Shown here piece by piece: positions 1 through 7,800 of a stretch of 9,979 bases of DNA (within the stretch, counting starts at the first letter, position 1; each line of letters begins with the position of its first letter). A model generated the notes under the pieces. The model did no database searches and was not told where the DNA came from. It saw only the letters and a program-made list of their open reading frames with translations. The stretch lies in the NCBI GenBank assembly GCA_003219395.1, contig QHOR01000021.1, forward strand, positions 1 to 9,979, given 5' to 3'. The stretch comes from Verrucomicrobiota bacterium. Lineage in GTDB: Bacteria; Verrucomicrobiota; Verrucomicrobiia; Chthoniobacterales; UBA10450. The position numbers and the translations under genes are program-made.

Positions 1-839
1 AATCAAATGGGTCCACCTCCATGGCAAGCGTGTGCGCGGGAACGCTGGCGCTGATGGATGCGGGTGTGCCGGTCAAAACGCCGGTTGCTGGAATCTCAGT
101 CGGGCTGGTCACGGATTTTGGAGATGATCATCAATTGAAACGCTACGAGTTGCTGACTGACATCATTGGCTCGGAAGATCATTTTGGCGACATGGATTTC
201 AAGCTTTGCGGAACGGACGCGGGCATCACTGGTTTTCAGCTGGATCTGAAACTCCCGGGTGTCAGCCACAACATCATGGCAGAAGCGATCCAACGCGCCA
301 AAGAAGCGCGCACAAAAATTCTCGGCATTATGGGCGGCGCACTGGAGAAGCCGCGGGCAGAGTTGTCCAAGTATGCGCCGCGGATCGAGACGATTAAAAT
401 TAATCCGGAAAAAATTGGGGCGCTCATTGGCCCTGGGGGTAAGACCATTAAGGGTATTGTCGCGGAGACGGGCGCTGAAATTAATATTGAAGACGATGGC
501 TCGGTGCACATTTACGCTACCAGCGGTGAGAGCATGGCACGTGCGAAGGAGATTATTGGTGGTATGACGCGCGAAATCGAGATCGGGCAGACATACCAGG
601 GCCGCGTGGTCTCGACGAAGGAATTCGGGGCGTTTGTGGAGGTGTTTCCGGGTCGGGATGGGCTGGTGCACATTTCCGAACTCGCGGATTTTCGCGTGAA
701 CCGCACCGAAGATGTTGCCAAGGTCGGCGACATCATCTGGGTCAAGTGCATCGGCATCGACGACAAAGGTCGCGTAAAACTTTCGCGCAAGGCTGCGCTG
801 AAAGAACGCGCGGAAAAAGAAACCGGACAGGCGGCGTAG
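1..839 (+). CDS. pnp: Polynucleotide phosphorylase, C-terminal part (5' end outside window)
   Basis: PNPase is a trimeric cytoplasmic 3'-5' phosphorolytic exoribonuclease of mRNA turnover. The reading frame is open from base 3, and the residues before the Met at 21 read SNGSTS, matching the family's SNGSSSMASVCG block, so the Met at 21 is internal and the gene begins upstream. Visible in order: the end of the second RNase PH core domain, with [10 protein letters not shown] at 174-203 (Asp codons 177-179 and 195-197 correspond to E. coli catalytic Asp486 and Asp492); a helical linker; a KH domain at about 390-569 with its GPGG loop; and an S1 domain at about 579-794. The protein ends after a short charged tail, without an extended C-terminus. 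Compared with E. coli and Bacillus sequences as I recall them, about six extra residues (FGDDHQLKR region) sit between GLVTD and YELLTDI. Family identity is very secure. The usual neighbour rpsO would lie outside the window. Confidence 0.97.
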   Translation, partial: SNGSTSMASVCAGTLALMDAGVPVKTPVAGISVGLVTDFGDDHQLKRYELLTDIIGSEDHFGDMDFKLCGTDAGITGFQLDLKLPGVSHNIMAEAIQRAKEARTKILGIMGGALEKPRAELSKYAPRIETIKINPEKIGALIGPGGKTIKGIVAETGAEINIEDDGSVHIYATSGESMARAKEIIGGMTREIEIGQTYQGRVVSTKEFGAFVEVFPGRDGLVHISELADFRVNRTEDVAKVGDIIWVKCIGIDDKGRVKLSRKAALKERAEKETGQAA

Positions 840-846
840 GGACCGA

Positions 847-949
847 CCATTCAGAGGCGAGCGAGGCATCTCTCACCGCTCGTCAATCACGCGAGTTCAC
901 TTGTGTGACGCTTCAGCTTTTGTAAGGTCCCTCACGTCGTTCAGGATGA
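847..949. repeat. Short intergenic repeat-like element with imperfect terminal inverted repeats
   Basis: The gap between pnp and the next gene holds two 25-base ends, 847-871 and 925-949, that are imperfect inverted copies of one another (14 of 25 positions agree by eye when one is reverse-complemented). Read on the minus strand, the right end begins TCATCCTGAACGACGTGAGG. This resembles the GTCATCCTGAGCGAAGCG-type intergenic repeats I know from many bacterial genomes. Inside the left end, 856-863 can pair with 877-884 as an 8-bp stem with one G-T pair and a 13-base loop. There is no open reading frame and no T-run after the stem, so a classic intrinsic terminator for pnp is not supported. The element starts eight bases after the pnp stop. 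Calling it a non-autonomous mobile element is inference from structure and resemblance. Confidence 0.5.
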
Positions 950-969
950 CAGCGGCGATTTCTTGCTGC

Positions 970-1017
970 CTGCGTGGGGCTACATAGTATGCTTTTGGCA
1001 TGATTACCCCCACGCGG
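970..1017 (+). promoter_or_regulatory. GC-rich inverted repeat enclosing the start codon of the AI-2E family gene
   Basis: The arms 970-979 (CTGCGTGGGG) and 1008-1017 (CCCCACGCGG) pair over 10 bp, eight of them contiguous Watson-Crick pairs plus one G-U and one outer C-G. The 28-base loop contains the ATG at 1000-1002. No Shine-Dalgarno sequence precedes that ATG. In an mRNA starting upstream of 970 this would be a stable hairpin presenting or hiding the start codon. A weak promoter match overlaps it (TTGCTG at 963-968, TAGTAT at 985-990, 16-base spacer). If that promoter is used, the message would be almost leaderless and the dyad would act only as DNA. Function is inferred; the pairing is visible. 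Confidence 0.4.
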
Positions 1018-2028
1018 CTTTCGTATGGCGTGCTCGCCGCCACAATTGCTCTTGCAGGTCTTCTGCATCTTGGTGTCCCTCTACTTGTCGTGTTATTTTC
1101 CTACTTTGCCTTGCGCCAGCTCTATGATTTCACAAAAAGAAAGTGGCTGGCTTTAGTCCTGTTCGGCGTTGTCGTGGCCGGGATTGCCACCGCAGCAGTC
1201 TTTCTCACTCGTACGGCGGTAATGGCATTGCCGGATGTCGCTGACACTTCCATTCCGTCGGCAAATGCCTGGGCGCAGAAGCGCCAGATCGAATTACCAT
1301 TCAGTGATTTTGAGAGTCTGAAGCAGGTGGTCATCGATGCGCTTGGCCAGGAAGCAAACTATCTGCGAAACGTCGCTAATTTTGCCAAAAGCACAGCCGC
1401 GGTTCTGGTTCTTTGTGTCCTGGGAATCGTCGCAGCCTCCAGCCTGTTTATAAAAACTGGACTCGATCCTTACCGCGGCACTCATCGTGTGAAGAACAAT
1501 TTGTACTCCATTTGCTGTGACGAGGTGTCGACGCGATTCCGCGATTTCTATCGTTCCTTTGCCACAGTTATGGGTGCGCAGATCATGATTTCGTTTATCA
1601 ACACGCTATTGACAGCGATTTTTCTTTTTGCGGTTGGCCTGCCCCATGCCCCACTGCTAATTGCAGCCACGTTTCTTTGCGGTCTTGTACCTATTGTCGG
1701 CAACCTGGTCAGCAATACGATCATTGTCTTTCTGGCGCTGACAGTGTCGTTGAAATTGGCGATTGGGGCTCTGGTGTTTCTCGTGGCGATTCACAAGCTC
1801 GAGTATTTGTTAAACAGCAAAATCATCGGAGACCGAATTCGGAATCCTGTGTGGTTAACCTTGATCGCGCTGATCATTGGCGAGCGGCTCATGGGCATCC
1901 CCGGCTTGATCCTTGCGCCGATCGTATTGAATTATCTACGGGTGGAAATGCTCACTGTGGAAGTGCGGCCGGTGCGGGAAAACGTTCAATTAGTTAAATC
2001 GCCTGCTCACGAAACCTTTCGGAGTTAA
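1000..2028 (+). CDS. AI-2E/PerM family transporter
   Basis: This is a 342-residue polytopic inner-membrane protein of the AI-2E transporter family (PF01594; includes TqsA, PerM and YhhT). Members are reported to export small molecules such as autoinducer-2 or to act in Na+/H+ exchange, so the substrate cannot be told from sequence. Hydrophobic segments lie at about residues 9-37 (two helices), 48-70, 131-151, 192-212, 217-245, 246-264 and 283-312. Between the third and fourth is a soluble stretch (about 78-130), as in the family. Diagnostic pieces are GLVPIVGNLVSN at 228-239 and IGERLMGIPGLILAPIVLNY at 293-312. The usual Pro-Lys-Ile segment after the sixth helix reads NSKIIGDRI here. The ATG start has no clear ribosome-binding site but gives a correct N-terminal helix. 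The kinase gene follows 66 bases downstream on the same strand, so co-transcription is possible. Confidence 0.88.
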   Translation: MITPTRLSYGVLAATIALAGLLHLGVPLLVVLFSYFALRQLYDFTKRKWLALVLFGVVVAGIATAAVFLTRTAVMALPDVADTSIPSANAWAQKRQIELPFSDFESLKQVVIDALGQEANYLRNVANFAKSTAAVLVLCVLGIVAASSLFIKTGLDPYRGTHRVKNNLYSICCDEVSTRFRDFYRSFATVMGAQIMISFINTLLTAIFLFAVGLPHAPLLIAATFLCGLVPIVGNLVSNTIIVFLALTVSLKLAIGALVFLVAIHKLEYLLNSKIIGDRIRNPVWLTLIALIIGERLMGIPGLILAPIVLNYLRVEMLTVEVRPVRENVQLVKSPAHETFRS

Positions 2029-2094
2029 AATCGACGACGCGCTTTGCCGTTGTCTTGGCTTAGTTCGCCAATTACCTGACGCTGCGCGGACGTT

Positions 2095-3381
2095 ATGAAA
2101 GCCGGTTTTCTTGAGAAATTAATCGAGCGACTCGGGCGCATTGGACCGGAAGAAGTTCAAAATTATTTTCTCCGCCTGGCCCAGGAGAAAGGTTTTCTCG
2201 AAACCGTTTTCAATGCCATTCATGAAGGCATCATTGTGACCGATTCAAACGGCCGGGTCACCTATTTGAATGATGCGGCCTGCAAATTGTTTGGGTTGGA
2301 CGCGACAGACGCCATCGGAAAACGGCTCGATGAACGAATTCGTGGCCTCGATTGGGGATCGCTTACCCAAAGCTTAGGACCGCTTAGCCGTGACATGGAG
2401 ATTTTTTATCCGGAAAACCGCTTCATCAATTTTTACATCGTGCCGTTGATGATCGAGCCTCGCGAAGCTGTTGATGTAACCACGCCGATTAAAGAGGCCA
2501 GAGAGGAGGGAGGGCTTTCGGCTTCGCGCGGTCAGGGGGAGGCGAGCGAACCTGTGCCTGCATTAGCCGGACAGGTGGGACACGTGATGATACTGCGCGA
2601 CATTACCGAGAGCCGACGCACAAGCCAAAAAGCGATGGAGTCAGAACGCCTGAATGCGCTTACGTTGCTGGCGGCAGGCGTAGCGCACGAGATTGGTAAT
2701 CCGCTCAATTCTTTGCACATCCATTTACAATTGATGGAGCGCAAAGCCCAACGATTGGACGACAATGCGAAAGCGGAACTTCAGCAATCAATCGATGTTG
2801 CTCGTTCCGAAGTCCGCCGTCTCGATTCCATTGTCACCCAATTTCTGCGTGCCATCCGGCCCTCGCAGCCGCGGCTCTATCCTGAGAATGTGAACGCGAT
2901 CGTTGAGGAAGCGGTGCGTTTTTTCACGCCTGAAATTCAAGACCGCGACATGGTAGTCGAACAGGAATTGCGCGCTGATCTGCCCTTGCTTCAACTGGAT
3001 CGTGGGCAAATGAAGCAGGCGTTTTATAACGTGATTAAAAACAGCCTCGAAGCCATGAAACGGCATGGCATTCTGCGCATTCGTACCGACTTCGACGATA
3101 CGCATGTCATAGTCACTTTCGTCGATACTGGCGCCGGAATGTCACCGGAAAACCTGAGCCGTGCATTCGAGCCTTATTTCACAACCAAACCGTCCGGCAG
3201 CGGGCTTGGATTGTTAATCGTGCGTCGCATTGTGCGCGAACACGGCGGAGAACTCTCCATTGAAAGCACCCAGGGGAAAGGCCTCACGCTTACCATTCGA
3301 TTGCCCTATGTGGAGAAACGAATTCGCATGTTGGAAGCCGGAGAAGGCAAAAGGCAACTTCAAGCGGCCAGCACGAATTGA
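2095..3381 (+). CDS. NtrB-type PAS sensor histidine kinase
   Basis: This 428-residue protein has no membrane segment, so it is a cytoplasmic sensor kinase that autophosphorylates on His and passes phosphate to a response regulator. Domains: a PAS domain at about 33-172 ([17 protein letters not shown] at its start, [13 protein letters not shown] at its end); a dimerisation/phosphoacceptor helix with the H-box [15 protein letters not shown], His198; and the ATPase domain with N-box [10 protein letters not shown] (Asn316), G1 box DTGAGMS (344-350), FEPYFTTK (358-365) and G2 GSGLGL (368-373). The NtrB/AtoS-like HEIGNPLN box predicts an NtrC-type partner. The best candidate in the window is the regulator at 7975. 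Residues about 125-160 look like an in-frame, charged, low-complexity insertion in the PAS domain. The start has only a weak GGA upstream. The stop lies 17 bases from the stop of the convergent AsmA-like gene. Confidence 0.93.
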   Translation: MKAGFLEKLIERLGRIGPEEVQNYFLRLAQEKGFLETVFNAIHEGIIVTDSNGRVTYLNDAACKLFGLDATDAIGKRLDERIRGLDWGSLTQSLGPLSRDMEIFYPENRFINFYIVPLMIEPREAVDVTTPIKEAREEGGLSASRGQGEASEPVPALAGQVGHVMILRDITESRRTSQKAMESERLNALTLLAAGVAHEIGNPLNSLHIHLQLMERKAQRLDDNAKAELQQSIDVARSEVRRLDSIVTQFLRAIRPSQPRLYPENVNAIVEEAVRFFTPEIQDRDMVVEQELRADLPLLQLDRGQMKQAFYNVIKNSLEAMKRHGILRIRTDFDDTHVIVTFVDTGAGMSPENLSRAFEPYFTTKPSGSGLGLLIVRRIVREHGGELSIESTQGKGLTLTIRLPYVEKRIRMLEAGEGKRQLQAASTN

Positions 3382-3398
3382 TTCTACCAATGCCGCTG

Positions 3399-4667
3399 TT
3401 AATCGCCGCCCAATGTTTTCTTGAGCCATTCTTCCAGCTGGCGAAATAGAAGTTGCAGGTAGGCTGCGGGCGATTCCTTGAAGAGCTCGATGATCCGCGG
3501 ACTCAGGTCTTGTTGCGGATGATCAATCGTGCCGGATAGATGGACCGACGTCCAAAGATAACCGTTCCGGTGGCGGGTGAAAATTTGTTCCCGGTTTGGC
3601 AGCCAATCGAGATGTTGGCTGGCAATTCCAAGCTGAATTGCGCCCTTTAGTGCACGGCGATCAATCGAGATTGCTCCCTCGACTCGGAATTTCCCGTTCT
3701 CTTCAAGTGCGATGTCTTTGATTTCAATATTCGGATAACGCCACGTGAAATTGAGCGAGCAGTCAGTCAGCTCCAGATGCTCAAAGGACTTTTCGCGCGC
3801 GAGCTCCGCTACCTTTTCCAGAAAGGGAAGGTTATCCGCACGCGCGTCTTGTACCCGCAGTGAGCCTTCGCCGGATGAACTTTCCAGCTTGGGATCGATT
3901 CCCATGCAGTGAAAGCTGCCATACGCATTGCCGCTCAAATGCTTCTTCCACTTGTGCGGCAGCCAGTCACGTAACGGCACGCTGTCGAGGTTTGCGCTAA
4001 ACTCGATTTTCCGGTCTTTTCCAATGCCGGCTGTTCCTTTACCGCGGATGCTTCCATTGTTTCCCTGGTCGCATGCCAGATCGATATCGTTAGCGGTCAC
4101 CAGAGCCTTTGTGATGAGCACATTCGCTCGGCGCAGATAAAGATCTGGCAGCAGCGCCATCTTCAATTTGCCACCAGCTGCAGCGTAGTCGAAATCTCGG
4201 TCGTGAGGAGTGATGATCAGTTGGGTGCCGAAGAGACCTGCGCGTTCGCCGCGAAACTGCCACACTATATTGGCATGTTCGGAGTCAATCCGATCGATAT
4301 ACACACGGTTCGGTAAAAAAAACGAGAACCACGGCTTTTGCGCGACCGCTTCGGTATTCGCCTGGTAAATCTGAATTTCCACCTCGCCTGATTCGACGTG
4401 AATTTCGCTGAACCTCCATTGACGTATAAAGACGCCCCATGGATCAAACCTGGCAGTGATTCCGTGAGCGTTGATAAATTTCAGCGCCCGTTCGCCGTTG
4501 CTGGCCTCAAAACTTTCCGATTCTGCCGTCGACGCGCTTGTTCGCCGGATTGGTGAGTAATGCCCCCCGCGAAAATGCAAACCGGCCGCGGTTTCCTTTT
4601 CCATGGCGGCGCGAAACGCACCACCCTCAAGATAGTGAGTGGCCAAGGGACTGAAAAAAATGATCAC
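3399..4667 (-). CDS. AsmA-like membrane-anchored envelope protein; true start uncertain
   Basis: From the GTG at 4667 the product is 422 residues. It lacks catalytic motifs and is rich in alternating beta-strand segments, with domains reminiscent of AsmA/DUF3971-type proteins, which tether to the inner membrane and span the periplasm. The C-terminus carries LSGTIDHPQQDLSPRI followed by an amphipathic, charged helix (residues 377-422), a pattern I associate with AsmA-like proteins of Verrucomicrobiota. The frame stays open upstream of 4667 to a stop at 4779-4781. The upstream codons encode a plausible membrane anchor (KLLICAATTALFFVIIAAAG, then VIIFF; 4727-4653), so the GTG start would cut the helix. 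No ATG, GTG or TTG occurs in that extension, so the start may be a rare codon (ATT 4748-4746, CTG 4736-4734 or CTG 4724-4719) or the 5' end may be damaged. It is downstream of the peptidase gene on the same strand. Membership in AsmA is moderate confidence; a role in lipid transport is only a family-based guess. Confidence 0.68.
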   Translation of the reverse strand: MIIFFSPLATHYLEGGAFRAAMEKETAAGLHFRGGHYSPIRRTSASTAESESFEASNGERALKFINAHGITARFDPWGVFIRQWRFSEIHVESGEVEIQIYQANTEAVAQKPWFSFFLPNRVYIDRIDSEHANIVWQFRGERAGLFGTQLIITPHDRDFDYAAAGGKLKMALLPDLYLRRANVLITKALVTANDIDLACDQGNNGSIRGKGTAGIGKDRKIEFSANLDSVPLRDWLPHKWKKHLSGNAYGSFHCMGIDPKLESSSGEGSLRVQDARADNLPFLEKVAELAREKSFEHLELTDCSLNFTWRYPNIEIKDIALEENGKFRVEGAISIDRRALKGAIQLGIASQHLDWLPNREQIFTRHRNGYLWTSVHLSGTIDHPQQDLSPRIIELFKESPAAYLQLLFRQLEEWLKKTLGGD

Positions 4668-4759
4668 CCCGGCCGCAGCAATGATAACGAAGAAAAGCGC
4701 AGTCGTTGCAGCGCAAATCAGCAGCTTTCTTCGCAGGATGGGGAAAATGACTAAATCAA

Positions 4760-4852
4760 AATGACGAATGTTGAATATCTAATGATCAGGGGGCAAAATC
4801 CGAATGACAAAAAGAACGCTCAGCATCGTTTCGTCATTCGTGGTTGGTCATT
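4760..4852. repeat. Intergenic repeat-like element with AATGAC/GTCATT motifs and inverted ends
   Basis: Between the peptidase and AsmA-like genes, AATGACGAA at 4760-4768 and TTCGTCATT at 4830-4838 form a perfect 9-bp inverted repeat about 61 bases apart. The core AATGAC occurs forward at 4760-4765 and 4803-4808, and reversed at 4833-4838 and 4847-4852. This resembles the short tandem or inverted CGAATGACGAA-type repeats found between genes in several environmental bacterial phyla. The element reaches into the stop codon of the peptidase gene (4848-4850) and, at the other end, lies inside the open upstream extension of the AsmA-like gene. It could be a dispersed repeat or a structured spacer in a shared transcript. 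No ORF is supported in it. Confidence 0.45.
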
Positions 4853-6992
4853 TCTCCATTCCCAGTTGCGCAAACAGAAATGCGTAAGTGTCGGCTAATT
4901 GTTTGATGCGCTCGTTCAGCGCGGTGCCGATGCCATGACCTGCACTGGAGCTCGTCCGCAATAGAATTGGATTCTGAGATCTGTTCGCTTCATCCAGGCG
5001 AGCAATCATTTTGCGCGAATGATACGGCGCAACTCGCCCATCGTTCGCGCCAGTCAGCATCAGAATGGACGGATATTTCGTTCCATCCACAACGTGGTGG
5101 TATGGCGAATATGCATACAGCGCCTTAAATTGCTCCGGGTCTTTTACGGTACCAAACTCCGTCACGTTGAACGCGCCATTTGGCGCCAGCTCCACGCGAA
5201 GCATATCGTAAATTCCTACCTGAGATACCACGGCCCGCATCAAATCGGGATGCTGGGTAATCATTGCGCCCATCAGCAGCCCCCCGTTGCTTCCGCCCTG
5301 CATGGCAAGTTTTTCCGGGCGCGTGTACTTTTCTTTGATCAAATATTCGGCCGCAGCAGCGAAATCGTCGAATACGTTTTGCTTCTTCGTCAGATTGCCG
5401 GCTCTGTGCCAATCTTCGCCGAACTCGCCGCCACCTCGAATATTTGCCACCACATACACGCCGCCGCGATCAAACCAAAGCCGCCGTGTAAATTCGAAAT
5501 TTGGCGACATGCTGATGCCGTAGCCACCGTAGCCGTAAAGCAATGTCGGATTCTGTCCATCCCGTTTCATTCCTTTGCGGAAAACGATGTTGAGCGGGAT
5601 TTTCGTGCCGTCCTTTGACGTCGCGAATTCGCGTATCACCTCGATATCGGCAAACGAAACGGGCGAGGTGGTTCGCAACGCAGTTTTCACAGCCTCGGTT
5701 TTTCCATTAGCACAATGGAACCAAGCTGCCGGTTCGGTATAACTCTGGTCGCGGAAGAGAAGAGAGCTGTCCTCGAGAGCGATCATCTCCTGCACCGCAG
5801 AGATTTTTGGAATGGGGATGATCGTTTCGCCTTTGCCGTCCAGACCGAAGCGGCGAATTTGAGAGGGACCACCAAGCAAATCGCCAACGAACAGCGCGTC
5901 AGCTGTTGGCACGATTTGCTGGATCACGGCCTCGCCGGTCGGAATGATTTCAACGGCTTTGCTTAACTCCGGTGTCTCAAGCGGCAGACGGAGAACCTTT
6001 CCGCGGGGTGCGGCCTTGCGTGAAAGAAGGTACAGCGCGTTATCGCGACCAAGACGGGCTGCTTTGATTTGATCGCTGAATTTTGTGATCTGCTTCCATC
6101 TGGCTGAGGCAGAGCCGTCTGGCCCGAGCAGGTAATGGGCGAAATCTCCGCCATCGCCATTGGCAACCGACGCAAGAATGTATCGGCCATGGCGCGAGCG
6201 TTCCAAAATGATCTCGGCGATCCGCGGAAAGTCTTTCCCGATGGAATAGGTGTCCTCGCCGTCAGGCGTGCCGAGCTTATGAAAATAGATCTGCTGATAA
6301 AAGTTTAGGTCGGCTTCGGGTCGCTCACCCGTCCGGGGAAAACGTGTGTAATAGATTCCAGTGCCGTCGGCATTCCAGGCTGCGCTGCCGCCCGCCGTCG
6401 GATATTGAACATGAGCGATAGTATCCGACAGCGCTTTGCCGGTGGCGGTCTGATAAAAATGGAGTGTGCCGTCTTCACTTCCACCCTTGGAAAGCGACAC
6501 CGCGACATAATTGCCGTCCGAAGAAGGGACAAACCAATCGATTGCGGTTGCGCCTTTGGTATCCAGCACGTTTGGGTCGAGCACGACCTTCTCAGATGCG
6601 ACGTCGTCAGCTGACGTGAGCGTGACCAGCAGCGGCTGTTGTTTTGGAGGCTGGAATTTCATCGCGAACAAAAACCCTGGCCGCGTGACAAGTGAAGAAT
6701 AACTCGGCGACGTCTTCGCGTACCACCCCGTTAATTCGTTTTCGATTGCAGCGCGATCGGGTAATTGATCGAGATATTGCCTGGTCCGCTGATTCTGCGC
6801 GGCCGACCAGGTTTTCACGTCTGGTTCGTCGTCTTTTTCGAGCCATTCATACGGATCTTCTACAGTCAGTCCCTGATATTTAGTTGAGACAGGTTTCTTG
6901 GGAGTTTGAGCTGCCGATTGGGCAACCGGCAAACTGAGCGCGCTGAATCCACTAACTACGCCAATTACAAATAGGAAACGCTTGATTCTCAT
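4848..6992 (-). CDS. Secreted prolyl oligopeptidase (S9A family)
   Basis: This serine peptidase cleaves short peptides after proline. I chose the ATG at 6992 (714 residues) over the in-frame TTG at 7028 because it places a clean signal peptide at the N-terminus: MRIKRF, a hydrophobic core, and an Ala-rich cleavage region near residues 24-29. This implies a periplasmic or secreted enzyme. DPYEWLE at about 46-52 is the classic S9A N-terminal motif, followed by the seven-bladed beta-propeller and a C-terminal alpha/beta-hydrolase domain from about 440. The triad is visible: Ser568 in GGSNGG (codon 5291-5289), Asp651 in GANDGRV (5042-5040) and His686 in SAGHG (4937-4935), with family-typical spacing. 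GYGGYGISMSPNF and NIRGGGEFGEDWH are also diagnostic. The START-protein gene lies upstream on the same strand. Neither start has a strong ribosome-binding site. The stop codon falls inside the 4760-4852 repeat. Length is normal for the family and no key residue is missing. Confidence 0.95.
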   Translation of the reverse strand: MRIKRFLFVIGVVSGFSALSLPVAQSAAQTPKKPVSTKYQGLTVEDPYEWLEKDDEPDVKTWSAAQNQRTRQYLDQLPDRAAIENELTGWYAKTSPSYSSLVTRPGFLFAMKFQPPKQQPLLVTLTSADDVASEKVVLDPNVLDTKGATAIDWFVPSSDGNYVAVSLSKGGSEDGTLHFYQTATGKALSDTIAHVQYPTAGGSAAWNADGTGIYYTRFPRTGERPEADLNFYQQIYFHKLGTPDGEDTYSIGKDFPRIAEIILERSRHGRYILASVANGDGGDFAHYLLGPDGSASARWKQITKFSDQIKAARLGRDNALYLLSRKAAPRGKVLRLPLETPELSKAVEIIPTGEAVIQQIVPTADALFVGDLLGGPSQIRRFGLDGKGETIIPIPKISAVQEMIALEDSSLLFRDQSYTEPAAWFHCANGKTEAVKTALRTTSPVSFADIEVIREFATSKDGTKIPLNIVFRKGMKRDGQNPTLLYGYGGYGISMSPNFEFTRRLWFDRGGVYVVANIRGGGEFGEDWHRAGNLTKKQNVFDDFAAAAEYLIKEKYTRPEKLAMQGGSNGGLLMGAMITQHPDLMRAVVSQVGIYDMLRVELAPNGAFNVTEFGTVKDPEQFKALYAYSPYHHVVDGTKYPSILMLTGANDGRVAPYHSRKMIARLDEANRSQNPILLRTSSSAGHGIGTALNERIKQLADTYAFLFAQLGMEK

Positions 6993-7119
6993 GCGCAATG
7001 AGGAAAGCCTGCCGTGCGCTCTGTGCAAATGTTTTCACACATTTTCAGCTGCAGCCAGCGACTCCGGGCTGGAACAAACATTATCCGACACCAGCGACCA
7101 CCGATGAATGATTGTGGAG

Positions 7120-7770
7120 TTACAATCCGGCGCGCAAGGCGTATTTTGGATTCTTGACCTGCTTACGTACCGCTTCGAACAGCTTACTAATTCCCACTCG
7201 GCTTGCGCCGTTGGCGATGAAGGCCGGGATCATCCCGCCGGTGTCGGTATAGATGGAGTAAGTTGCACGCGTTTTGATTTCGCCGTTAGGTTCGAGCAGC
7301 CAACCACCATCGCAAATTTTTACTCGGATAACGCCTCTTTTTTCGGCCGGTCCCAGTTCATTAGCAGGCTCCCATCGACTGAGATACGTAACTCCGTCTG
7401 GAGTCGGCCACGACTTTTTCCATACACGCAGAGTGTAATCGCGGTCCTCGCAAATTTCACGTTTGATCAGCTGGCATTCTATCGTGTAAGGCATGAACGC
7501 CGGATAATTTTCGAAGTCCTCTATCACCGCGTGGACCGAGTACGTGGGGGCATCGATTGATCCGATTGCTCTGAACTCTTTGAGTCCTGAACCGGCGTGT
7601 GCGCGGCTGTAGATGGCAAGGTCTTTGCTTTCACTCGTTAGCTTCCAACCTTCGTTGGGATCTATGGAGTTGAAACGTTCAGCTCCGAACGTTCTCGGCA
7701 TCACTCCAGTCAGGAGAAAGACCGGCATGAACCCTGCAAGCGTTCGCCACCGCATCCTGCGACAATACAT
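7120..7770 (-). CDS. Secreted START-domain (SRPBCC fold) protein
   Basis: The product is 216 residues. The N-terminus has a basic start (MYCRRMRWR), a hydrophobic segment at 11-23 and a probable cleavage near FGA/ER at 28-31, so export is expected. Residues about 40-209 match bacterial START-like domains: GWKLTSESKDLAIYSR opening, an AIGSIDAPTYSVHAVIEDFENYPAFMPY core, and a long C-terminal helix (GASRVGISKLFEAVRKQV). START domains form a hydrophobic ligand pocket and often bind lipids; the ligand here is unknown. The start at 7770 is favoured by AGAGGA a few bases upstream, the only clear Shine-Dalgarno in the window. It heads a same-strand series with the prolyl oligopeptidase and the AsmA-like gene, and is divergent from the NtrC-type regulator. 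A periplasmic lipid-handling role would fit an AsmA-like neighbour, but this is inference. Confidence 0.85.
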   Translation of the reverse strand: MYCRRMRWRTLAGFMPVFLLTGVMPRTFGAERFNSIDPNEGWKLTSESKDLAIYSRAHAGSGLKEFRAIGSIDAPTYSVHAVIEDFENYPAFMPYTIECQLIKREICEDRDYTLRVWKKSWPTPDGVTYLSRWEPANELGPAEKRGVIRVKICDGGWLLEPNGEIKTRATYSIYTDTGGMIPAFIANGASRVGISKLFEAVRKQVKNPKYALRAGL

Positions 7771-7774
7771 CGTT

Positions 7775-7780
7775 TCCTCT
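7775..7780 (-). promoter_or_regulatory. Ribosome-binding site of the START-domain gene
   Basis: Read on the minus strand the bases are AGAGGA. The GAGG core sits five bases before the ATG at 7770-7768. It decides for this start over the in-frame Met five codons later. It stands out because the other gene starts in the window have no comparable site. A TATAGT at 7791-7786 could be a -10 element giving a very short leader, but no good -35 accompanies it. Confidence 0.6.
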
Positions 7781-7800
7781 ACCTGACTATATTTCTTTGA

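Noticed and set aside
96..869. Long minus-strand ORF of 257 codons
   Set aside because: It lies antisense to the certain PNPase coding region and shows no recognisable domain.
2056..2068. Possible sigma-54 promoter before the kinase gene (TGGCTTAGTTCGC)
   Set aside because: GG to GC spacing is 8 bases instead of 10, and the remaining consensus is poor.
3382..3398. Terminator between the convergent kinase and AsmA-like genes
   Set aside because: The 17-base gap has no inverted repeat that I can see.
5019..5618. Plus-strand ORF of 199 codons
   Set aside because: It is antisense to the catalytic part of the prolyl oligopeptidase, whose motifs are all intact; the translation has no family features.
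6993..7028. TTG at 7028 as the start of the prolyl oligopeptidase
   Set aside because: It would add 12 residues in front of a clear signal peptide and has no ribosome-binding site; the ATG at 6992 fits better.
7027..7044. AAATGT-TTTCAC-ACATTT inverted repeat upstream of the peptidase gene
   Set aside because: The six-base AT-rich arms are too weak to call a terminator or operator, and no T-run follows.
7108..7560. Plus-strand ORF of 150 codons
   Set aside because: It is antisense to the START-domain gene, which has a signal peptide and a ribosome-binding site; the antisense product looks random.
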